DNA of 64,000 nucleotides from an uncultured Prevotellaceae bacterium (GTDB lineage: Bacteria > Bacteroidota > Bacteroidia > Bacteroidales > Bacteroidaceae). This document shows, one piece after another, positions 1 to 8,339 of this stretch. The translations under genes and the position numbers were made by a program. Each line of letters begins with the position of its first letter. The first letter of the stretch is position 1. Location: assembly GCA_937910905.1 (NCBI GenBank), contig CALEPV010000079.1, positions 1-64,000 of the forward strand, in the 5' to 3' direction. The notes beneath the pieces were generated by a model. That model was not told the origin of the DNA. It did no database searches and saw only the letters and a list, made by a program, of their open reading frames with translations.

Positions 1-79
1 TGACAGCTGCCGACAACGCCAGAGTCATGGCTAAAACTGCTGTGCGCAGCGTGGTACGGGGGGGTGATATGATATTCAT
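1..79 (-). CDS. N-terminus of a secreted protein, cut by window edge
   Basis: Reading leftward from the ATG at 79, the frame stays open to the window edge and gives about 26 residues, beginning MNIISPPRTTLRTAVLAMTL and continuing with ALSAAV. Basic residues followed by a hydrophobic Ala/Leu-rich stretch look like a Sec signal peptide, so the product is probably exported. The rest of the gene lies outside the window and its function cannot be judged. A run of seven C on the coding strand sits within codons 5-8. No clear -7 box was recognised upstream. Confidence 0.55.
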   Translation of the reverse strand, partial: MNIISPPRTTLRTAVLAMTLALSAAV

Positions 80-123
80 GGTTTGATGATTATTAGTCTT
101 ACGTGTTAGACAACGTTGTCCAA

Positions 124-270
124 CGCGATGCAGAGCATTGGACATCGCGGTGTCGAAGCCCTTGCGACGCGATGCAGAGCATTAGACATCGCGGTGTCGA
201 AGCCCTTGCGACGCGATGCAGAGCATTGGACATCACGGTGTCGAAGCCCTTGCGACGCGATGCAGAGCCT
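124..270. repeat. 44-bp tandem repeat, three full copies plus a partial
   Basis: Copies start at 124, 168, 212 and 256 (the last is partial). Each begins CGCGATGCAGAGCATT and contains ATCGCGGTGTCGAAG, so CGCGAT and ATCGCG can pair as a hairpin in every unit. Copies differ by single substitutions: 184 (A for G) in copy 2 and 235 (A for G) in copy 3. The array overlaps the 3' end of the patatin gene. The core resembles the 22-bp array at 16476. Confidence 0.9.
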
Positions 271-1138
271 CGCCCTCGCCGTTCTTCTCAAATGCATCTA
301 TCGCTTGGGCGGCCTTCTTGTGGCCCAAGGCTATCAGCTTCTCCGACTTGTCGAAGTCGAAGCTGCCGTAGCGGCTCATCTGTATGTCCACTATCAGGTC
401 GGGCTGCGTGAGCTGAATCATCAGCAGCGAGTTCTGTCTGATCATCAGCGAACTGGCACGCGAGAGCAGCACGTAGTGGTTCAGCGACATCTTGCTGGGT
501 GTCAACAGATTGAACATACGCTGGCGCAGGGTCTTACGGTTGCGGCGCCGCTCGGCACGTCGTGCCTGCAGCTGGTACTCGGCCGCATAGTCGTGGCCAC
601 TGACATCCGACCCAACCAGCAGGTCGCCGTCGCATCTGGGCGCACGGTTCAGCGGCAACGGATTGATCACGCCGCCGTCTATGAGAATCATGTTGCCCGT
701 GCGCACAGGCTCGTAGAACACCGGCAGCGAGATGGATGCCCTGATGGCATCGAACAGGCTTCCGCTGTCGAACACCACCTCCTGCCCGTTCATCCAGTCG
801 GTGGCAACGGCGCGATAAGGTATGGGCAGCTGGGCTATGTCTGCATCGGGGACGAATGTCTTGATGGCATCCATGATCTTCGTGCCCTTGGCCAAGTGGT
901 TGATACTGATCACGAAGTCAGTAAGGTCCATCATCTTCCTGCGATCTATGGTCTTCATCCAGTCGCGGAACTCAGGCAGCTTGCCTGCGGCATAGACACC
1001 GCCTATGAGCGCCCCCATGGAGCAACCGGTAACGGAGGATATAGCGTACCCTCGCTGCTCAAACTCCTCTATTACACCGATATGTGCCAGGCCACGAGCA
1101 CCGCCGCTTGACAACACCAGTGCCACTTTCTTCTGCAT
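233..1138 (-). CDS. Patatin-like phospholipase (RssA-like)
   Basis: 301 residues. The N-terminus carries the patatin oxyanion motif SSGGARGLAHIG (residues 10-21), then GCSMG, the GxSxG nucleophile elbow with Ser near residue 40, and a DGG motif (DGGVINPLP) supplying the catalytic Asp near residue 174. Members are Ser-Asp dyad acyl hydrolases acting on membrane lipids or acyl esters; the substrate is unknown here. There is no signal peptide, so it is probably cytoplasmic. The last dozen residues (EALHRVARASTP) and the stop codon are encoded by the 44-bp repeat array. The substitution at 235 in copy 3 creates the TGA stop. The natural C-terminus was therefore probably replaced or extended by the repeat. 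Confidence 0.88.
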   Translation of the reverse strand: MQKKVALVLSSGGARGLAHIGVIEEFEQRGYAISSVTGCSMGALIGGVYAAGKLPEFRDWMKTIDRRKMMDLTDFVISINHLAKGTKIMDAIKTFVPDADIAQLPIPYRAVATDWMNGQEVVFDSGSLFDAIRASISLPVFYEPVRTGNMILIDGGVINPLPLNRAPRCDGDLLVGSDVSGHDYAAEYQLQARRAERRRNRKTLRQRMFNLLTPSKMSLNHYVLLSRASSLMIRQNSLLMIQLTQPDLIVDIQMSRYGSFDFDKSEKLIALGHKKAAQAIDAFEKNGEGEALHRVARASTP

Positions 1139-1291
1139 GTACTATGGTATTGATACGTTTTCGCCTGCAATTTTACATGATTTATTCGAGATTCGGAAGA
1201 ACTTTGTTGTAAAATATCTAATGCTTGCTGCATAATGGTAAATTAATCTTAAAGGACATAGCACATTGTCGATGAAATCGAACATATTGAG

Positions 1292-1299
1292 TACTTTTG
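1292..1299 (+). promoter_or_regulatory. Bacteroidota -7 box upstream of ftsY
   Basis: TACTTTTG matches the Bacteroidota sigma-A -7 consensus TAnnTTTG and lies 25 bp before the ftsY ATG. A TTG at 1266-1268 could be the -33 element, although the spacing of 23 bp is slightly long. Confidence 0.6.
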
Positions 1300-1324
1300 C
1301 GCCCGAAACACGAATCAAGCATAT

Positions 1325-2284
1325 ATGGGACTGTTTAGTATTTTCAGCAAGAACAAGGAAGAGCAGAAGGAAACACTCGACCACGGACTGGAGAAGACCA
1401 AGGAGAGTTTCTTCGGCAAACTGACACGTGCTATAGCAGGCAAGAGCAAGGTCGATGACGATGTGCTGGACAACCTGGAGGAAGTGCTCGTGACGAGCGA
1501 CGTGGGCGTTGACACTACACTGAAGGTCATAGAGCGCATAGAGCAGCGCGTGGCTCGCGACAAGTATGTGAGCACATCTGAGCTCAACAATCTGCTGCGC
1601 GAGGAGATAGCAGCCATGCTCACCGAGAACAATACCGACGATACCGACGGCTTCAGCATACCCGAGGGCAAGCGTCCATACGTGATAATGGTAGTGGGCG
1701 TGAACGGCGTAGGCAAGACAACCACCATAGGCAAGCTGGCCTATCAGTTCAAGCAGGCAGGCCTGAAGGTGATGCTCGGTGCCGCCGACACCTTTCGCGC
1801 AGCCGCCGTGGAGCAGATAGTCATCTGGGGCGAGCGCGTGGGTGTGCCTGTGGTCAAGCAGCAGATGGGCAGCGACCCTGCCAGCGTGGCATTCGACACG
1901 CTCAGCTCTGCTGTGGCCAACGACATCGACATAGTGCTCATCGACACAGCCGGCCGCCTGCACAACAAGAAAGGCCTGATGGACGAGCTTACGAAGATTA
2001 AGCGCGTGATGCAGAAGGTGGTACCCGATGCGCCCCACGACGTGATGCTCGTACTCGACGGCAGCACAGGCCAGAACGCCTTTGAGCAGGCCAAGCAGTT
2101 CACCGCCGCCACCGACGTTACGTCCATGGCCATCACCAAGCTCGACGGCACAGCCAAGGGCGGTGTGGTGCTCGGCATCAGCGACCAGTTCAAGATACCA
2201 GTGCGCTACATCGGTCTCGGCGAAGGCATGACCGACCTGCAACCATTCAACCGCAAGGACTTCGTGGATAGCTTCTTCAAATAA
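1325..2284 (+). CDS. ftsY: Signal recognition particle receptor FtsY
   Basis: 319 residues, a compact FtsY without the long acidic N-terminal domain of enterobacteria. SRP-type GTPase motifs are intact: G1 GVNGVGKTT (125-133), the DTFRAAA stretch (155-161), G3 DTAGR (207-211), G4 TKLD (271-274) and the closing GLGEGMTDLQPF segment. FtsY docks ribosome-SRP complexes at the inner membrane and hydrolyses GTP with Ffh during co-translational insertion. A -7 box lies 25 bp upstream. rimO follows after 11 bp, so the two are probably cotranscribed. Confidence 0.97.
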   Translation: MGLFSIFSKNKEEQKETLDHGLEKTKESFFGKLTRAIAGKSKVDDDVLDNLEEVLVTSDVGVDTTLKVIERIEQRVARDKYVSTSELNNLLREEIAAMLTENNTDDTDGFSIPEGKRPYVIMVVGVNGVGKTTTIGKLAYQFKQAGLKVMLGAADTFRAAAVEQIVIWGERVGVPVVKQQMGSDPASVAFDTLSSAVANDIDIVLIDTAGRLHNKKGLMDELTKIKRVMQKVVPDAPHDVMLVLDGSTGQNAFEQAKQFTAATDVTSMAITKLDGTAKGGVVLGISDQFKIPVRYIGLGEGMTDLQPFNRKDFVDSFFK

Positions 2285-2295
2285 GCAACCATAGT

Positions 2296-3678
2296 ATGCA
2301 CAATAACGCGCACGATAATACAACATCCAGTCAAACACATTCTGCTCCCTCCCTCACAGGGAGGGCAGGAAGTGAGTCCATTGATATCATCACCCTGGGC
2401 TGCTCCAAGAACCTAGTCGACTCTGAACGACTGATGCGACAGCTGCAGCACGCCGGCTACACCGTGACCCACGATGCCGAACAGCCTGCGGGCAGCATAG
2501 CGATAATCAACACCTGCGGCTTCATAGGCGACGCCAAGGAGGAGAGCATCAATGTGATACTGGAGCAAGGACAGCGCAAGCAGCAGGGCAGCTTGAAGCA
2601 ACTCTACGTAATGGGCTGTCTGTCGCAGCGTTATCTTCAGGAACTGCAAGCCGAGCTGCCCGAAGTAGACGGCTGGTACGGCAAGTTCGACTACGACGGC
2701 ATACTGCAGAAGCTGGGGCACGCCTGGGACAACGCCCTGACGCCCGGCCGCACCATCACCACTCCCCCACACTACGCCTACATCAAAATCAGCGAGGGCT
2801 GCGATCGCCGCTGCTCCTACTGCGCCATACCTATTATTACAGGTCCGCACCGCAGCCGTCCCATGGAGGACATACTGGCAGAGGTGCAGCAGCTGGTGGC
2901 CGACGGCGTCAAGGAGTTCCAGATGATAGCACAGGAGCTGACCTACTACGGCGTGGACCTCTACCACCGTCGTGCACTTGCCGAGCTGATAGACCGTATG
3001 GCCGACATCGAGGGCGTGAAGTGGATACGCCTGCACTACGCCTACCCCACCGACTTCCCCGCAGATCTGCTATATGTCATGCAGCGACGCAGCAACGTAT
3101 GCAAGTATCTGGACATAGCCTTGCAGCATATAGCCGACCCCGTGCTGTCGGCCATGCACCGCCACATCACCAAGGCCGAGACGCAGGAGCTGATAAGCCG
3201 CATACGCGAGGCTGTGCCAGGCATACACCTCCGCACCACCCTTATGGTGGGACACCCTGGCGAGGACGATGCCGCCTTCGATGAACTCATTGATTTCGTG
3301 AAGAGCATACGCTTCGAACGAATGGGAGCCTTTGCCTACTCCGAGGAGGAGGGGACATACAGCGCCAACCACTACGACGACAGCATACCCAACGAGGTGA
3401 AGCAAGCACGTCTATCCAAGCTGATGCGCATACAGCAGCGGATATCCGAGCAGGTGCAGGCCGACAAGGTGGGCAGCCAGATGACTGTGGTCATAGACCG
3501 TCGTGAGGGCGACTACTGGGTGGGACGCACAGAGTACGACTCGCCCGAAGTGGACCCCGAGGTGCTCATCTTCGTCAAGGACGCACCCGCGCTACAGCCA
3601 GGCCAGTTCATCGAGGCCACCATAACATCCAACGACGATTTCGATCTCTACGCAATACCTTATAAGCTCAACATATGA
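2296..3678 (+). CDS. rimO: Ribosomal protein S12 methylthiotransferase RimO
   Basis: 460 residues. A radical-SAM methylthiotransferase that modifies a conserved Asp of ribosomal protein S12. The N-terminal MTTase domain has its cluster cysteines at 36, 74 and 108. The radical-SAM CxxxCxxC is at 169-176 (SEGCDRRCSYC). The C-terminal ~65 residues are TRAM-like. The family normally begins within a few residues of IDIITLGCSKNL; here 28 residues precede it, partly encoded by the palindrome at 2345-2369 and reading PSLTGRAG. No other ATG fits, so the 2296 start is kept. The stop overlaps the next ATG (ATGA), indicating translational coupling with the HU gene. Confidence 0.96.
   Translation: MHNNAHDNTTSSQTHSAPSLTGRAGSESIDIITLGCSKNLVDSERLMRQLQHAGYTVTHDAEQPAGSIAIINTCGFIGDAKEESINVILEQGQRKQQGSLKQLYVMGCLSQRYLQELQAELPEVDGWYGKFDYDGILQKLGHAWDNALTPGRTITTPPHYAYIKISEGCDRRCSYCAIPIITGPHRSRPMEDILAEVQQLVADGVKEFQMIAQELTYYGVDLYHRRALAELIDRMADIEGVKWIRLHYAYPTDFPADLLYVMQRRSNVCKYLDIALQHIADPVLSAMHRHITKAETQELISRIREAVPGIHLRTTLMVGHPGEDDAAFDELIDFVKSIRFERMGAFAYSEEEGTYSANHYDDSIPNEVKQARLSKLMRIQQRISEQVQADKVGSQMTVVIDRREGDYWVGRTEYDSPEVDPEVLIFVKDAPALQPGQFIEATITSNDDFDLYAIPYKLNI
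2345..2369. repeat. GC-rich palindromic repeat inside the rimO 5' end
   Basis: CCCTCCCT (2347-2354) and AGGGAGGG (2358-2365) form a perfect 8-bp stem around CAC. Almost the same sequence occurs at 57197-57217 inside the rnf operon. Relatives sit at the starts of the 19859-22444 and 22618-23421 genes. It is read in frame as part of RimO. Confidence 0.7.
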
Positions 3679-3962
3679 ACAACAAGGAATTTATATCAGA
3701 GCTGTCAGCCCGTACAAGCTACACCATACGCGACACACAGTCGCTGGTGACCACGATGCTGGCTGAACTGACATCGCAGCTGGAGAACAGCGAGGTGGTC
3801 AGCGTGACTAACTTCGGCACCTTCGAGGTTAAGAAGAAGCTGGAGCGGGTGATGGTCAATCCCACTACAGGACAGCGTATGCTCGTACCACCCAAGCTGG
3901 CCATCAATTTCCGGCCAGCCACAGCACTGAAGGAACAAGTGCAGAAAGGAGGTGAGGCCTGA
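3675..3962 (+). CDS. HU/IHF-family DNA-binding protein
   Basis: 95 residues, the usual HU length. The N-terminal helices (NKEFISELSARTSYTIRDTQ) are followed by the beta-arm region with FGTFEVKKK and the arm motif near NPTTGQRMLVPPKLAINFRP. HU proteins bind and bend DNA as dimers. The gene overlaps the rimO stop (ATGA) and its own stop overlaps the start of the larger HU-containing gene (TGATG), so the three form one transcription unit. The adjacency suggests that the two HU-fold proteins may heterodimerise; this is inference. Confidence 0.92.
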   Translation: MNNKEFISELSARTSYTIRDTQSLVTTMLAELTSQLENSEVVSVTNFGTFEVKKKLERVMVNPTTGQRMLVPPKLAINFRPATALKEQVQKGGEA

Positions 3963-5296
3963 TGACAACACGTATCACACAAGCTGAGCTCAGCTCGCTG
4001 CTGGCCGCACGTGCCGACATACCTGTGGCCGAAGCCGAGACATTTGTGACACGCTTCTTCGAGACATTGAGCAGCGGGCTCATACACGAGAAGCTGGTCA
4101 AAGTGCGTGGCTTGGGAACCTTCAAGGTCATTGACGTCAATCCGCGTACCAGCGTGAACATCAACACAGGCGAACGCTACGAGATAGCATCGCACGCCAA
4201 AGTGAGCTTCACGCCCGACAGCTCTCTGCGCGATATCATAAACCGTCCGTTTGCAGGCTTCGAGACCGTTGTGCTGAACGAGAACACCGACCAGGCACAG
4301 ATGGAAGCCGTGCCACAAGCGGCAGAAGAGGAACCAGAGCCACTCCCCCAGCCCATTGCTGAACCGGAGCCAGAGCCCGAACCGGAGCCAGAGCCCGAAC
4401 CAGAGCCCGAACCGGAGCAAGAGCCCGAACCGGAGCCAGAGCCAATCATACAAGCAGAAGAAACCGAGGCTGAAGAGCAAGTCGAAGCAACAGAAGGAGG
4501 CACAGAAGAAATTACAGCTCCAGAGGAAGCAGAGACAATAGAGGAGACCATAGCAGATGAGGGTACTGAGGCTGAGGCGGAAGCTCCCGCAACGATAGCA
4601 AAGACATCCGTCGTTCAGGAGGCAACAGTTGTTGAACGTGCCGAAGTAGTCAGGGAGGCTGTTCATGTGCACAACCTCAATCAGAACAACCGCAGACGCT
4701 GGCTCACCAACTGTCTGGCCGCAATAGCCATACTCGCCGTGGGCTACTGCATAGGCTACTATATGCACCCCATGCCGCTGCCCAGCTTCCTGTCGCAGGA
4801 AGAAACAGCCCTCTTGCTGAACTACAGACAGCAACAGCAGGACTACGCACAGCGTTCCGAGCAGATAAGCCGTCAGCAGGAAGCCCTCGAGCAGCAGCGC
4901 CAGCAGCAGGACTACGACCGCACACGCATGGAGCAGACGCGCGACGAGATTATGGCTGAAGAAGGCATCACAGTGCAAGGTGCTGCCACCAGCACAGACA
5001 CAGCCGCCACAAGGCCTGCCGCCACAGCAACTGCCACGAACCGCCCATCCAGAAGCCGCGAACCCTCCGAGACGCTGGCATATCCGCAGATTGAGGGTGG
5101 CGAGTACTACATAGTGGGCATACGCGACACCGTGATAGTCAAGCCAGGCATGACGCTACTCAATCTGGCCATCAAGTACTACAAGAACAAGAACCTATAC
5201 ATATATATATGTAAGCTCAGCAACGTAGAAGACCCAAACCGCGTTCATCCCAATCAGATACTGCTCATACCTGAGCTGCAGAGGAAGGAAGAGTGA
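3962..5296 (+). CDS. Membrane-anchored HU-domain protein with LysM-like C-terminus
   Basis: 444 residues with an unusual layout. Residues 1-95 are an HU/IHF fold (arm motif NPRTSVNINTGERYEIASHAKV, here split by convention, around 60-82). Residues 124-163 are a Glu-Pro repeat. Residues 165-240 are acidic and Ala/Thr-rich. Residues 247-268 form one transmembrane helix (CLAAIAILAVGYCIGYYM), preceded by Arg residues, which suggests the N-terminus faces the cytoplasm. Residues 280-335 are Gln-rich coiled coil. Residues 387-437 resemble LysM (DTVIVKPGMTLLNLAIKYY ... NQILLIPE). The parts suggest DNA binding inside and peptidoglycan contact outside. The function is inferred; no characterised homologue is known to me. 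Confidence 0.75.
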   Translation: MTTRITQAELSSLLAARADIPVAEAETFVTRFFETLSSGLIHEKLVKVRGLGTFKVIDVNPRTSVNINTGERYEIASHAKVSFTPDSSLRDIINRPFAGFETVVLNENTDQAQMEAVPQAAEEEPEPLPQPIAEPEPEPEPEPEPEPEPEPEQEPEPEPEPIIQAEETEAEEQVEATEGGTEEITAPEEAETIEETIADEGTEAEAEAPATIAKTSVVQEATVVERAEVVREAVHVHNLNQNNRRRWLTNCLAAIAILAVGYCIGYYMHPMPLPSFLSQEETALLLNYRQQQQDYAQRSEQISRQQEALEQQRQQQDYDRTRMEQTRDEIMAEEGITVQGAATSTDTAATRPAATATATNRPSRSREPSETLAYPQIEGGEYYIVGIRDTVIVKPGMTLLNLAIKYYKNKNLYIYICKLSNVEDPNRVHPNQILLIPELQRKEE

Positions 5297-5347
5297 ACAA
5301 TATAGCACATACAGAACATTGTCAAATTGTAAACAGAATAAACAGCA

Positions 5348-6343
5348 ATGGCAGAATCAATAGACATTCGTGAGCTCAATGAGCTAATCGAGAGGCAGAG
5401 TGGCTTCGTCACAAACCTCGTAACGGGCATCGACCAAGTGATAGTAGGACAGCGTCATCTGGTGGAGTCTCTGCTCATAGGACTTCTAAGTGACGGACAC
5501 GTACTGCTGGAAGGTGTACCAGGACTGGCCAAGACACTGTCCATCAAGACGCTGGCACAGCTGGTTGATGCCAAGTTCAGCCGCATACAGTTCACACCGG
5601 ACCTCTTGCCGGCCGACGTCATCGGCACCATGATATACTCGCAGAAAGAAGAGCGCTTCATGGTGGAGCAAGGTCCTGTGTTCGCCAACTTCGTGCTGGC
5701 CGACGAAATCAACCGTGCTCCAGCCAAGGTGCAGAGCGCGCTGCTCGAAGCCATGCAGGAGCGCGAGGTGACCATCGGCAAGCAGACATTCCAGCTGCCC
5801 AAGCCCTTCCTCGTACTGGCTACACAGAACCCCATTGAGCAGGAAGGCACCTACCCGCTGCCCGAGGCACAGGTAGACCGCTTCATGCTGAAGGTAATCA
5901 TAGACTATCCGAAGCTCGAAGAGGAGAAGCGCATACTGCGTCAGAACATCACAGGCGAGCGCACAGAGGTACGTCCGGTGCTCAGTACTGCCGACATCGT
6001 TGAGGCACGCAAGGTGGTGTGCAAGGTTTATCTCGACGAGAAGATAGAGCAATACATCGCCGACATCGTGTTCGCTTCACGCTACCCCGACCGCTACGGC
6101 ATGAAGGGACTGAAGGACTACATCGAGTTTGGCGGCTCACCGCGTGCCACCATCAATCTGGCTCTTGCCGCACGTGCATACGCATTCATCAAGCGTCGCG
6201 GCTACGTGATACCCGAGGATGTGAGAACTGTTGCCCACGATGTGATGCGCCACCGCATAGGTCTCACCTACGAGGCCGAGGCCAACAATGTGACGACGGA
6301 GGAGATTGTGAGCCAGATACTTAACAAGGTTGAAGTACCCTGA
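5348..6343 (+). CDS. MoxR-family AAA+ ATPase
   Basis: 331 residues. Walker A is GVPGLAKT (56-63), Walker B is VLADE (116-120) followed by INRAPAKVQSALLEAMQE, the MoxR signature, and a sensor motif ATQNPIEQEGTYPLPEAQ follows. MoxR ATPases act as chaperones that activate or assemble partner von Willebrand factor A (vWA) proteins. Here the partners are immediately downstream: a DUF58 protein, BatA and BatB. The gene starts the Bat operon and is 51 bp from the upstream HU-LysM gene, with no -7 box recognised between them. Confidence 0.95.
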   Translation: MAESIDIRELNELIERQSGFVTNLVTGIDQVIVGQRHLVESLLIGLLSDGHVLLEGVPGLAKTLSIKTLAQLVDAKFSRIQFTPDLLPADVIGTMIYSQKEERFMVEQGPVFANFVLADEINRAPAKVQSALLEAMQEREVTIGKQTFQLPKPFLVLATQNPIEQEGTYPLPEAQVDRFMLKVIIDYPKLEEEKRILRQNITGERTEVRPVLSTADIVEARKVVCKVYLDEKIEQYIADIVFASRYPDRYGMKGLKDYIEFGGSPRATINLALAARAYAFIKRRGYVIPEDVRTVAHDVMRHRIGLTYEAEANNVTTEEIVSQILNKVEVP

Positions 6344-6369
6344 TCAAAGTTGAAAGTTGATAGTTTAAC

Positions 6370-7239
6370 GTGGAAACAAGCGAACTACTAAAGCGTGTCC
6401 GGCAAATCGAGATTAAGTCGCGAGGACTGTCGAACAATATCTTCGCTGGCGAGTACCACTCGGCCTTCAAGGGACGTGGTATGACGTTCAGCGAGGTGCG
6501 CGAGTACCAGTATGGCGATGACATCCGCGACATCGACTGGAACGTCACAGCCCGCTTCAACCGTCCCTTCGTGAAGGTCTACGAGGAGGAGCGTGAGCTG
6601 ACGGTGATGCTACTGGTGGACATGAGTGCCAGCCTTGACTTCGGTACCATAGAGCAGACCAAGCGCGAGCTGATGACACAGATTGCTGCTACACTGGCCT
6701 TCAGCGCCATTCAGAACAACGACAAGATAGGCGTGGTGTTCTTCACCGACCACGTGGAGAAGTTCATACCGCCCAAGAAAGGACGCAAGCACATACTGTA
6801 CATCATACGTGAACTGCTGGAGTATCAGCCCGAAGGACAGCGCACGGACATTGCCAAGGCCATAGAGTACATGACACAGGTCAGCAAGCGGCGCTGCACC
6901 TGCTTCCTCTTCTCCGACTTCATCGACGAGAACGACTTCAGCCAGACGTTGACCATAGCCAATCGCAAGCACGACATGGTGGCCATACAGGTCTACGACC
7001 GCCGTCTGGCCGAGCTGCCCGATGTAGGACTGATGCTGGTCGAGGATGCGGAGACCGGGCACAGACAGTGGGTAGACACTTCGCAACGCAGCATACGTGC
7101 GGCCCACTCACGCTGGTGGGCACAGCACAAAGCGCGCCTGCGCGACACTTTCACACGCAGCAACGTAGACTCTATCAGCGTACGCACCGACCAGGACTAT
7201 GTGGCCGCACTACGAGGACTATTTGCACAACGCACATGA
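6370..7239 (+). CDS. DUF58 protein of the Bat operon (vWA-like)
   Basis: 289 residues. The family motif YQYGDDIRDIDWNVTAR (47-63) is present, and a degenerate vWA domain follows with the metal-site motif DMSAS (84-88). The start is GTG at 6370, placed because the protein then begins METSELLKRVRQIEIKSRGL, the expected DUF58 N-terminus. No signal peptide or transmembrane helix is seen, so it is probably a cytoplasmic partner of MoxR. The 26-bp gap before it contains two AAGTTGA copies. The stop overlaps the next start (ATGATGA). Confidence 0.92.
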   Translation: METSELLKRVRQIEIKSRGLSNNIFAGEYHSAFKGRGMTFSEVREYQYGDDIRDIDWNVTARFNRPFVKVYEEERELTVMLLVDMSASLDFGTIEQTKRELMTQIAATLAFSAIQNNDKIGVVFFTDHVEKFIPPKKGRKHILYIIRELLEYQPEGQRTDIAKAIEYMTQVSKRRCTCFLFSDFIDENDFSQTLTIANRKHDMVAIQVYDRRLAELPDVGLMLVEDAETGHRQWVDTSQRSIRAAHSRWWAQHKARLRDTFTRSNVDSISVRTDQDYVAALRGLFAQRT

Positions 7240-8327
7240 TGAGATTCAACACATACCATCTGCTTATACTGCTACTGGCACTGCTCACTGCCGCACCGAC
7301 AGCGGCGCAAGTCAATGTCAGAGCCGAACTGGACGAACCACAGATGCTCATCGGCGAGCAGCGACGGCTCACACTGGCTGTCATCTGCGATTCGGCCATC
7401 ACCCCTGTGTTCCCGCATTGGGAGACGGAACAGCCCATCGCCGAAGGCGTAGAGCTGGTGGACTTCGTAGAGCGTACGTCCACAGCCGTCGACGGAGGCC
7501 GCAACCACCGTGTGGCTATCACATGGACGGTGACGGCATTCGATTCCACATTGGCACGCATACCGCCCCTACCCGTCTATGTGGGCGACAGTATGTACGA
7601 GTCCAATCCGTTGGCACTCAAAGTGATGACGGTGGATGTCGACACGCTGCACCCGGAGCTGTTTGCACCGCCAAAGACCATTGAGGACAACAGGTTCTCC
7701 TATGCTGACGACTACGCCAGCATCACCTACGTGCCCCTGTGCATCGTCGTTCTGCTGGTGCTGTTTGCCTTTGTGGGCATCAGATACTATCAGCACAAGC
7801 CTATCATACGCATCGTGAAGCGTATAGTGAAGCTGCCCCCGCATCAGGTGGCAATGAACGACCTGTCCCGCATCAAGGCCGAGAAGTCGTGGGCTGCCGA
7901 CGACAGCAAGGAGTACTACACCCAGCTCACCGACACGCTGCGCAAGTATATCAAGGAGCGCTTCGGCTTCAATGCTACGGAGATGACATCGTCCGAGATT
8001 ATCGAACAGCTCACCACCCGCGGCGACGAGCAGTCGCTACAGGAGCTGAAGCAGCTGTTCGAGACGGCCGACCTCGTGAAGTTCGCAAAGTACACCACAC
8101 TCATCAACGAGAACGATATGAACCTCGTCAATGCCGTAGAGTTCGTCAATCAGACCAAGCAGACCATTGACCCGAAGGAGCTGATAGTCGAGGACGAGGT
8201 AGCCAAGGAGGAGAACCGCCAGGAGCGCCAGCGTTCTGTATCAATGCTAATGACTATGGTAGTCATTGCGCTGGCTGCTGCAGGACTGCTCGTCTATGTA
8301 GGCTTACATCTGTTCGACTTGCGATAA
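7236..8327 (+). CDS. Bat-operon membrane protein with signal peptide
   Basis: 363 residues from the ATG at 7236 (a second in-frame ATG follows at 7239). A longer open frame upstream merely overlaps the DUF58 gene. Starting here gives a clean signal peptide (HLLILLLALLTAAPTAAQ). A beta-rich extracytoplasmic domain follows to about residue 165, then a transmembrane helix (VPLCIVVLLVLFAFVGIRYY), a cytoplasmic helical domain, and a second helix near the C-terminus (MLMTMVVIALAAAGLLVYVG). Genes of this type sit between the DUF58 gene and batA in Bacteroidota; the molecular role is not established. The 12-bp gap to batA supports one operon. Confidence 0.85.
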   Translation: MMRFNTYHLLILLLALLTAAPTAAQVNVRAELDEPQMLIGEQRRLTLAVICDSAITPVFPHWETEQPIAEGVELVDFVERTSTAVDGGRNHRVAITWTVTAFDSTLARIPPLPVYVGDSMYESNPLALKVMTVDVDTLHPELFAPPKTIEDNRFSYADDYASITYVPLCIVVLLVLFAFVGIRYYQHKPIIRIVKRIVKLPPHQVAMNDLSRIKAEKSWAADDSKEYYTQLTDTLRKYIKERFGFNATEMTSSEIIEQLTTRGDEQSLQELKQLFETADLVKFAKYTTLINENDMNLVNAVEFVNQTKQTIDPKELIVEDEVAKEENRQERQRSVSMLMTMVVIALAAAGLLVYVGLHLFDLR

Positions 8328-8339
8328 GAAACACCAGAC

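Noticed and set aside
124..270. CRISPR array
   Set aside because: Units are directly tandem with no unique spacers and no cas genes nearby; the same holds for 16476-16557.
4177..4551. Antisense Ser/Gly-repeat protein opposite the HU-LysM gene
   Set aside because: It is the reverse reading of the Glu-Pro codon repeat; there is no promoter, and similar antisense frames lie opposite many GC-rich genes here.
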